Position numbers and translations under genes: made by a program
Source: Chloroflexi bacterium CG23_combo_of_CG06-09_8_20_14_all_45_10
GTDB taxonomy: Bacteria; Chloroflexota; Dehalococcoidia; GIF9; AB-539-J10
Direction: 5' to 3'
Length of the DNA stretch: 11,009 bases
Assembly: GCA_002772325.1 (NCBI GenBank)
Contig: PCSL01000096.1
Location: forward strand, 1-11,009
Shown: positions 5,709 through 11,009 of the stretch, piece by piece
Layout of the letters: each line of letters begins with the position of its first letter
Position numbering within the stretch: position 1 is the stretch's first letter
Notes under the pieces: model-generated
What the model saw: the letters and a program-made list of their open reading frames with translations, nothing else
Told to the model about the DNA's origin: nothing
Databases searched by the model: none

Positions 5709-5816
5709 TCAAAGCATTGCCGGGTCAATAATCTCAATAGGATTATATCCCGATAAACCATTTATCGCATTTACTCCTCTCTTGGTCTTTAGCTTAACGA
5801 TATGCTCCTTACTCAA
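5709..5816 (-). CDS. Possible 35-aa peptide, TTG start
   Basis: A minus-strand frame of 35 codons runs from a TTG at 5814-5816 to a TGA at 5709-5711. It reads like real protein: SKEHIVKLKTKRGVNAIN, then LSGYNPIEIIDPAML. The stop codon overlaps the AGGAGG of the 66-aa gene, an arrangement typical of coupled genes. There is no ATG and only a weak GAAG before the TTG. The TTG and next codons lie within the right repeat block, and in copy 1 the same start leads into an 18-codon frame in front of DUF433. It may be a genuine small peptide gene, or the tail of a gene whose 5' part was replaced by the repeat. Confidence 0.35.
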   Translation of the reverse strand: MSKEHIVKLKTKRGVNAINGLSGYNPIEIIDPAML

Positions 5817-5902
5817 TCTTCAATATACCCACATTTTATCATAACCAAGCTAATTAGAGCTACCCTTGATACAACGCAAACTGATAAACTGTCTAGTAAC
5901 AA
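5807..5902. repeat. 96-bp direct repeat, copy 2 (right block)
   Basis: This is the partner of 3698-3792, 2109 bases downstream. It lies between the minus-strand small-protein cassette and the plus-strand comEC region. It ends two bases before an AGGAGG that precedes a short frameshifted leader (5916-6007). See copy 1 for the comparison. Confidence 0.85.
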
Positions 5903-5915
5903 CAGGAGGTATGTA

Positions 5916-6007
5916 ATGAAAAATACAAATGGCTCTATGGGGTACCCGCTCCTGCTGTTATTGGCTTGCTCTTGACAGCGCCTGGCTGTGTGACAGTTTC
6001 AGATTAG
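5916..6007 (+). pseudogene. Lipoprotein-leader-like short ORF with a frameshift
   Basis: AGGAGG at 5904-5909 sits six bases before an ATG at 5916. As written, this ATG opens a 19-codon peptide ending ...LLLLLACS and a TGA at 5973-5975. One reading frame over, codons from 5921 to the TAG at 6005-6007 read KYKWLYGVPAPAVIGLLL followed by TAPGC. A single extra A in the run of five at 5919-5923 would join the ATG to that frame and give a 30-residue peptide with a signal-peptide-like hydrophobic core and a cysteine. It could be a frameshifted gene start, a sequencing error, or a short leader in front of comEC. It accounts for most of the roughly 70 extra bases relative to copy 1. Confidence 0.35.
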
Positions 6008-6018
6008 AAAGTTATCTT

Positions 6019-7512
6019 ATGTGGTTGCTATATATTAGCTGTGCCTGGGTAGCTGGCATATTTTTGGGTTCCAAAGTCGGCTTGCCACTTATTGCCATCT
6101 TCTCTGGACTTCTCCCTTTCTTATTTATGCCTCTTTTCCCTAACAGCAAGAAAACCTTGATAGTGACTGGATTATGCCTGCTAGCTTTCTTCGGCGGCAG
6201 CTTACGCTTCTCGTCAAGCTTGCCTCAAATAGATGAGCATTCTCTTTGCTTCTATAACGATGAAGGAACAGCAGAAATTCAAGGCATGGTGGCAGACGAG
6301 CCCGACGTCAGAAGCAAATCTTGCCTGCTAACGTTTTCAGCCAATGAAATAAACATAGATGGCGCAAGAGAAAAGGTATCAGGGTCTGCTTTAATACAAG
6401 TGCCCAAATATCCAGCTTATCATTATGGTGATGTGCTTCGAGTAACAGGAGAATTAGAGACACCAGTTCCATTTAATGACTTCGATTATAAAAGCTATCT
6501 AGCTCAGCAAGGAATTTACTCTGTTATTTATTACCCCGAAATAGAAGTCCTCGATAGAGGCAAAGGCTTTAGGCCTTTGCAGTGGCTTTATTCCATTAGG
6601 GAAAGCCTTTCTAACTCCTTGACCAGAGCCTTGCCTGAACCGCAAGGCTCACTAGCTCAAGGTATTTTGCTGGGCATAAGGAGCCACATACCTGATTCCC
6701 TTAATCAAGCCTTTTCTCGGACTGGGACAGCACACTTATTAGCTATTTCTGGTTTGCACATCAGCATCGTCATTGGCATGATTTTTAGCTTTGGCATCTT
6801 GCTTTTTGGCAGGCAGCGCTCCATATATATTTGGCTAGCTCTCGTGATTACATGGCTTTATGCCTTGCTTACAGGGATGCATCCGCCAGTAATTCGGGCA
6901 GCGATTATGGGGAGCTTATTTTTGATGGCCGAATTTTTAGGAAGGCAGCGAAGTGCCATCACCGCCCTGGCCTTTGCCGCGGCAGTGATGGTGGGAATTA
7001 AGCCCCAGATTTTATGGAGCGTCTCCTTTCAACTCAGCTTTTTAGCAATGACAGGGCTTATTCTCCTCTATCCCTATTTCCAGACATGGGGAAGGAAAAG
7101 CATTACTGCTATTTTTGGAGACAAAGAGGCAATAGCAGCCGCAGGTAATATGGTAACTGCTGGCTTCGCCGTAACCTTAGCAGCCATTGTAGCAGTCTGG
7201 CCACTTATAGCTTACAACTTCGGCGTTGTCTCTTCGGTCGCCTTGCCAGCAAACTTTTTCTCCCTGCCCGCTCTGCCTGCTATTATCACCACCTCAGCGC
7301 TGGTCGCCTTCACCGGACTCTTCATTCCCATTGTGGCTCAAATACTTGGCTGGCTGGCCTGGCTCTTCCTCAGCTATTTGCTTTTGGTAGTTCAAGGCTT
7401 TGATGTTTTGCCCTTCTCATATTTTCAGGTGACTACTGTCCCCACTTGGTTGGTATGGGGATATTATGTTGTCCTCGCAATAGCTATGGCACTCGTTAGC
7501 CATAGAAAATAA
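6019..7512 (+). CDS. comEC: ComEC/Rec2 DNA-uptake channel, membrane part
   Basis: This 497-residue membrane protein is the N-terminal and channel part of ComEC, which moves single-stranded DNA across the cytoplasmic membrane during transformation. Two helices at the N-terminus (DUF4131 region) are followed by an OB-like soluble section (about residues 80-180, EIQGMVADEPDV to the KSYLAQQGIYSV segment). The Competence domain then carries the signature GTAHLLAISGLHISIVIG (236-253), HPPVIRAA from His288, and SVSFQLSFLAMTGLILLYPY. It ends after the last helices without the usual metallo-beta-lactamase domain, which is the next gene. I chose the ATG at 6019 because the hydrophobic start follows directly and the surrounding bases recur in the decayed copy at 3839. 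An ATG at 5929 would add 30 untypical residues. Its ribosome-binding site is weak (AGAAAG). Confidence 0.85.
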   Translation: MWLLYISCAWVAGIFLGSKVGLPLIAIFSGLLPFLFMPLFPNSKKTLIVTGLCLLAFFGGSLRFSSSLPQIDEHSLCFYNDEGTAEIQGMVADEPDVRSKSCLLTFSANEINIDGAREKVSGSALIQVPKYPAYHYGDVLRVTGELETPVPFNDFDYKSYLAQQGIYSVIYYPEIEVLDRGKGFRPLQWLYSIRESLSNSLTRALPEPQGSLAQGILLGIRSHIPDSLNQAFSRTGTAHLLAISGLHISIVIGMIFSFGILLFGRQRSIYIWLALVITWLYALLTGMHPPVIRAAIMGSLFLMAEFLGRQRSAITALAFAAAVMVGIKPQILWSVSFQLSFLAMTGLILLYPYFQTWGRKSITAIFGDKEAIAAAGNMVTAGFAVTLAAIVAVWPLIAYNFGVVSSVALPANFFSLPALPAIITTSALVAFTGLFIPIVAQILGWLAWLFLSYLLLVVQGFDVLPFSYFQVTTVPTWLVWGYYVVLAIAMALVSHRK

Positions 7513-7522
7513 AAGGAGGAAA

Positions 7523-8401
7523 ATGGCTTGGTCACGCTTTCCTAAAAAGTGGCTCATACCTCCTCTTTTGATAATTGCCATCCTGGTCTGGTCGCTAACC
7601 CTCACCATGCCAGATGACAAGCTTCACGTAAGTTTCCTTGACGTCGGTCAAGGCGATGCTATCTTGATTCAAACACCTAATCACCAAAATATACTTATTG
7701 ATGGCGGACCTGATCCCCAGAAGATAAATTTGGAACTAAGTAAGAAGCTTCCCTTCTGGGATAGAACGATAGACCTTATGATATCCACTCAGCCTCAAGC
7801 TGACCATATCACTGGCCTGGTGGAGATACTTCAGAGGTACAAAGTAAAACAGGTGCTTGAGCCGGCGGTGTCTTATAATTCCTCTATTTATCAGGAGTGG
7901 CTTAAACTTGTGGAAGATAAGCAAATCAAACATAACACAGCCAGAGCGGGGCAAGAGATTGACTTGGGCTGGGGAATCAAAATAGAGGTGCTTAACCCGC
8001 CAACAAAATTGCTTCAGGGAACGAGCCATGATGTTGATAACAACGGAATGGTGCTTCGACTGAGTTGGGACAAGGTTAGCTTTCTACTTACCGCCGATAT
8101 CAGAGAGGAAGCTGAATTTGAGCTTATCAGGCAGCGAGCCAATTTAAGAAGCACTGTGCTGAAGGTCGCCCATCACGGCAGCAAGACATCTACCTCTTCA
8201 CAGTTCCTGGCTGTAGTTGACCCCCAAATAGCTGTAATTTCGGTTGGGGCAAATAATCCCTTTGGGCACCCCAGCCCTGAAGTGGTAGAGAGGCTAATTG
8301 ATAGGTTAGGCGAGGAAAAAGTCTATCGGACAGATGCCAATGGCACTATCGAGTTTATTACCGATGGGGAAAGGCTATGGGTAAATATAGAAAGACGATA
8401 A
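7523..8401 (+). CDS. ComEC metallo-beta-lactamase domain as a separate membrane-anchored protein
   Basis: This 292-residue protein corresponds to the C-terminal domain of full-length ComEC. One N-terminal helix (IPPLLIIAILVWSLTL, 12-27) would anchor it with the domain outside. The fold motifs are in order: VSFLDVGQGDAILIQ (36-50), ILIDGGP (57-63), the metal motif region at 88-95, FLLTADI with Asp192, VLKVAHHGS with His217/His218, and NNPFGHPSPEV with His249. At the metal motif, where relatives have HxHxDH or HxDxDH, this protein reads QPQADH: Gln90 and Gln92 replace the first two ligands, while Asp94 and His95 remain. It starts 10 bases after comEC behind AGGAGG at 7514-7519, with unusually short spacing of three bases. 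It is probably co-translated with comEC and works with it, but its nuclease activity is doubtful. Confidence 0.85.
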   Translation: MAWSRFPKKWLIPPLLIIAILVWSLTLTMPDDKLHVSFLDVGQGDAILIQTPNHQNILIDGGPDPQKINLELSKKLPFWDRTIDLMISTQPQADHITGLVEILQRYKVKQVLEPAVSYNSSIYQEWLKLVEDKQIKHNTARAGQEIDLGWGIKIEVLNPPTKLLQGTSHDVDNNGMVLRLSWDKVSFLLTADIREEAEFELIRQRANLRSTVLKVAHHGSKTSTSSQFLAVVDPQIAVISVGANNPFGHPSPEVVERLIDRLGEEKVYRTDANGTIEFITDGERLWVNIERR

Positions 8402-8462
8402 AGTATAGCCAAGATTAACATAGGAATAGATAGCGATTAGAGGAAGAAGACCTCAAACAATC

Positions 8463-9401
8463 CTATATTGACCTTATCTCTCGCCTCATAAACCTTATGT
8501 AGGAGACAGCGAAGCATATAGCCGCTAAGGCAATTATGCTTACTACCTGAGGCCAGACAAGTAAAAGACTCTGGCTGAAAGGAAGAGGTGTTAACATCCT
8601 TCCAGCAGTGAGGGTGCTTATCCACATTAGCGCCGGATTTAGGCTACCGAGTTCGGGAGTCAATAAAGCACTGGTAGCTTCCCCATAGAGGGTACAGGGG
8701 GAAATACGCCCGATCATCCCTTGAATTTCAAAGTTTTTAGTTACCATTTCAAGGCTAGAATTTTGGTCGATCGGGACTCGGGCATCAGCAATGGCCCCAG
8801 CAATCATAGACATAAAGAAAAAAAAGAATATCCATAATGCTATGGAAGCTAACATAGAGGTAGCTGTTCGGTCGAAGAAAACCGAGAAAAGAACGGCTAA
8901 CGCCATCCAGAATGCCCCGTAAATTATGCTTATCAGGACAAAGGCCATAAGCCTCAGAACTTCTTCTGAGTTCGGTGGCACACCAACGATGCGGAGCCCC
9001 AATCCAGCAACAAGGGCAATTACGCTCGCTATCATAATGCCCAGGACAGCTAATCCAGCCAGAAACTTGCCATTGATCAGCGAATCTCGGTAGATTGGCT
9101 GGGATAAAAGTCGGCTCAGGTTGCCACTGGTCCGCTCGCTGTTTATAGCATCAAAGCCAAGGGCTATGCCTATAATGGGAATGAATAAAGAGAGGAAGAA
9201 AAGAAAAGATGGCAGCGTCTCACCCGAGGTAGTAAAGATTTTTAGGAAGACAAATTCAGTAGTCGGGTTTACAACTCCCCTTATATTATTAATAGCTAGA
9301 TAAGTGGCAAACATTGCCGCCAATAAAACTAAAATGAAGAGGATACCGAATCTCTTACTGCTCAGGTGGTCAGCTAGCTCCTTGCGAAAGACAGCATACA
9401 T
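8463..9401 (-). CDS. ABC-2 type transporter permease
   Basis: This 312-residue protein has six membrane segments, near residues 18-37, 63-83, 113-136, 150-175, 182-204 and 278-302. A large extracytoplasmic loop lies between the fifth and sixth. The segment GFDAINSERTSGNLSRLLSQ, followed by IYRDSLINGKFLAG, between helices 2 and 3 is characteristic of NosY-like ABC-2 permeases. It forms the membrane half of an exporter with the ATPase encoded just upstream. The start is ATG at 9399-9401, behind AGGAGG at 9409-9414, which lies inside the last codons of the ATPase gene, so translation is coupled. The substrate is unknown. It converges on the ComEC-domain gene with a 61-base gap, in which only a short GAGG/CCTC stem at about 8440-8455 is visible and no convincing terminator. 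Confidence 0.85.
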   Translation of the reverse strand: MYAVFRKELADHLSSKRFGILFILVLLAAMFATYLAINNIRGVVNPTTEFVFLKIFTTSGETLPSFLFFLSLFIPIIGIALGFDAINSERTSGNLSRLLSQPIYRDSLINGKFLAGLAVLGIMIASVIALVAGLGLRIVGVPPNSEEVLRLMAFVLISIIYGAFWMALAVLFSVFFDRTATSMLASIALWIFFFFFMSMIAGAIADARVPIDQNSSLEMVTKNFEIQGMIGRISPCTLYGEATSALLTPELGSLNPALMWISTLTAGRMLTPLPFSQSLLLVWPQVVSIIALAAICFAVSYIRFMRREIRSI

Positions 9402-9403
9402 AG

Positions 9404-10333
9404 CTAAGCCTCCTTAGAGTATTTTTTATAAATTCTTTCCAGGCTATACTCTTCTATCTTCATCCCGAGCAATAGACTGCCACTATCAACAATTGTTTTG
9501 GCTATCTGCCCCCTCAAATCCTTACCACAGCTAATAAGCAGCGAGTTGCCAGAACCTTGCACCTCTATTACCCCTTTGACCTGTTTTATGGAATCAATAA
9601 GTTTTGGGTTCAACTGGGCTACCTGGGCCTCAATGCGATATCGTCCTCCACCTATGGTTCGCCTTCCCAGACGGTCTATCTCTCCTTCAGCTACCAGATG
9701 TCCCTTGGCTAAAATTCCCACTCGAGTACATATTTCCTGAACCTGGTGCAGTTGATGAGAGCAGAAAACAACGGTTATTCCTTTCTTAGCCATACTTACT
9801 ATAAGCTTAAGGACATCGTCAATGCCTTCAGGGTCTATGCCAGAGGTAGGTTCATCAAGAAAGGCAAGCTTTGGCTTTTTGACCCATATGTCCGCTATAC
9901 CTAACCTCTGCTTCATCCCCCGGGAGAACGTGCTAACTTCCTGGTCTGCTACCTGAGACAAGCCCACTGTAGCTAAAAGCTCGCTTATCCTTTCCGCCGC
10001 CTCCCTTCTGGGTAAATTGTTTAACTCCGCCGTGTAGCCCAAGTTTTGCCTTGCGGTTAAGTCTTCATAAAAACCGACCTTTTCTGGCAGATAACCAACG
10101 ATGCTCTTTACCTTTAAGGGCTCCCTGGTGGGGTTATAGCCACAAACTTGTACTGTCCCTGAGCTGGGCTCAGTAAGCCCCAAGAGCATTAATAAAGTTG
10201 TTGTTTTGCCGGCACCATTAGGGCCGAGAAAGCCGAAAATTTCCCCTTCCATTATAGTAAGGTTGAGCCTATCTACAGCGGTAAAGCCATTATAGGTTTT
10301 AGTTAAGTCCTTCGTCTCAACAATTTGCTCCAT
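9404..10333 (-). CDS. ABC transporter ATP-binding protein
   Basis: This 309-residue ATPase has all nucleotide-binding elements: Walker A GPNGAGKTTT (37-46), the GYLPE loop at 80-84 (Glu where many have Gln), a signature FSRGMKQRL (136-144) with Arg in place of the second Gly of LSGGQ-type motifs, Walker B LAFLDEP with Glu161, and the H-loop His193 in FCSHQ. Residues 220-309 are the extra C-terminal domain common in CcmA/DrrA-like exporters of the ABC-2 class. It begins three bases after the stop of the NEW3 protein gene and its last codons contain the ribosome-binding site of the permease, so the three genes form one operon. It powers the permease; the substrate cannot be read from the sequence. 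Confidence 0.9.
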   Translation of the reverse strand: MEQIVETKDLTKTYNGFTAVDRLNLTIMEGEIFGFLGPNGAGKTTTLLMLLGLTEPSSGTVQVCGYNPTREPLKVKSIVGYLPEKVGFYEDLTARQNLGYTAELNNLPRREAAERISELLATVGLSQVADQEVSTFSRGMKQRLGIADIWVKKPKLAFLDEPTSGIDPEGIDDVLKLIVSMAKKGITVVFCSHQLHQVQEICTRVGILAKGHLVAEGEIDRLGRRTIGGGRYRIEAQVAQLNPKLIDSIKQVKGVIEVQGSGNSLLISCGKDLRGQIAKTIVDSGSLLLGMKIEEYSLERIYKKYSKEA

Positions 10334-10336
10334 TTT

Positions 10337-11009
10337 TTATCTTCTGCCCAACTGCCTGAACCCTATTACTAAGCCAGCTATCACAGCAACTACAATGCCG
10401 GCTCCTATCCACCCCCATTTAGTAGGCGTCCCTACTGTTACCCTGATATCTAACTTAGGAAGTGCCGTTGAAGGTTTGGGGTCGCTGTCAAATGTCAAGG
10501 TAGTCATGTAGTCCCCGGCTATGGTCTTGGCTGGTGGCTTTATGGTAACCTCAACCTCTTGCTCATCCCATGGTGAAAGAGACTCTATCTTATCTGGCTC
10601 AAAGGTTACGCGCCATTCTTCACCGCCAATTCCACTTGGTTTGCTCGAGGAGAAAGTTATTTTGCCCAAGGTATCTGTTCCGGTATTGGTGATAATGATA
10701 GAGAAGCGGCTCTCCTTCCCGGCAGTGGCCTTAATATTGAGCCGCCCGCTAGTTGTTGCCGCTGTAAAAGCATAGCTGGCAGTGATTTTAGCCACAAGGT
10801 CAATACTATTCCTCGGCTCTCCTTTTTCCCTTTCTACAGCCTCTAACCGTATAGCATATTCCCCTGGTTCTGGCGGTGCCCAGGGTGGTGCTATAGCCAC
10901 AACTAAAACCGTTTCACGCAAGGCTCGGGTAAGACTAACAGCTGATATTCTTTCCGCGTCATATTTCCCTTTTTGTATCACTGCTAGCCAGCCTGGCGGC
11001 GCGTCAAGT
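10337..11009 (-). CDS. NEW3-domain membrane-anchored protein, 5' end outside the window
   Basis: The reading frame is open to the window edge (codons LDAPPGWLAVIQKGK precede the first in-window GTG at 10979-10981), so the gene is truncated here and the GTG is not its start. At least 224 residues are visible. They form one and a half beta-sandwich repeats of the NEW3 (NPCBM-associated) type: ETVLVVAIAPPWAPPEPGEY closes the first, and FSIIITNTGTDTLGKITFSS to AGDYMTTLTFDSDPKP is the second. A C-terminal helix (WGWIGAGIVVAVIAGLVIGF) followed by RQLGRR anchors the protein with its domains outside the cell. It is the first gene in the window of an operon with an ABC-2 ATPase and permease, so it may be an accessory or surface-assembly component of that exporter. 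Confidence 0.8.
   Translation of the reverse strand, partial: LDAPPGWLAVIQKGKYDAERISAVSLTRALRETVLVVAIAPPWAPPEPGEYAIRLEAVEREKGEPRNSIDLVAKITASYAFTAATTSGRLNIKATAGKESRFSIIITNTGTDTLGKITFSSSKPSGIGGEEWRVTFEPDKIESLSPWDEQEVEVTIKPPAKTIAGDYMTTLTFDSDPKPSTALPKLDIRVTVGTPTKWGWIGAGIVVAVIAGLVIGFRQLGRR

Noticed and set aside
3698..5902. Composite transposon flanked by the 95-bp repeats
   Set aside because: There is no transposase, no terminal inverted repeats and no target-site duplication. The repeat looks like a duplicated regulatory region that continues into the comEC start.
5929..6018. Extended ComEC N-terminus from the ATG at 5929
   Set aside because: The extra 30 residues (Cys/Trp-rich) do not resemble ComEC and overlap the shifted leader frame. 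The hydrophobic start at 6019 fits the family and is preserved in the decayed copy.
8402..8462. Bidirectional terminator between the converging ComEC and ABC operons
   Set aside because: Only a four-base GAGG/CCTC stem is visible, without a T-run; this is too weak to call.
8437..8625. 62-aa minus-strand frame and other short frames inside the ABC and ComEC genes
   Set aside because: They are overlapping phases of well-identified genes, without ribosome-binding sites or recognisable protein character.

Overview
The window is bacterial, gene-dense and of moderate G+C. It carries a competence/DNA-uptake locus, an ABC-2 transporter operon and a patch of small accessory modules. The NEW3-domain/ABC operon, the ComEC protein split into two genes, and a short dispersed repeat of the type that reads CHPERSEG-like when translated resemble uncultured Chloroflexota (Dehalococcoidia-like) genomes. 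That placement is an inference without a marker gene and is held weakly. No rRNA, tRNA, CRISPR array, transposase or integrase was seen.

Layout. 1-540 (minus): remnants of an HNH endonuclease and of an unidentified reading frame without a start. 487-1790 (minus): a two-gene unit, a 70-aa unknown followed by a Clp-fold SDH-type serine protease, behind two sigma70-like promoters. 2025-2651 (minus): a five-helix membrane protein of unknown function. 2652-3067: gene debris. 3068-3660 (minus): a DUF433/DUF5615 (PIN-like) toxin-antitoxin pair. 3970-4986 (plus): a Panacea (DUF4065) antitoxin-like gene and a downstream gene resembling the MazF/PemK fold. 5111-5816 (minus): a mini-operon of two or three very small proteins, interrupted by a 63-bp palindromic repeat. 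6019-8401 (plus): comEC channel gene, then its metallo-beta-lactamase-like domain as a separate gene. 8463-11009 (minus): NEW3 membrane-anchored protein (running off the window), ABC ATPase and ABC-2 permease, tightly spaced.

The most unusual structure is in 2905-6040. Two different sequence blocks each occur twice with almost the same offset (2111 and 2109 bases). The left block is the 3' tail of a lost gene. The right block is about 95 bp lying between a minus-strand cassette and a plus-strand gene. Between the blocks sit unrelated minus-strand cassettes of similar length: the DUF433/DUF5615 pair in unit 1 and the small-protein operon in unit 2. Beyond the right block, unit 2 has the comEC start, while unit 1 has a decayed copy of the first comEC codons followed by the Panacea module. 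This looks like a duplicated or recombination-mediated cassette site next to a DNA-uptake gene, where toxin-antitoxin modules have accumulated.

Functionally, the two ComEC parts should together form the DNA-uptake channel and its soluble domain. However, the first two metal-ligand positions of the metallo-beta-lactamase motif are Gln, so its nuclease activity is doubtful.
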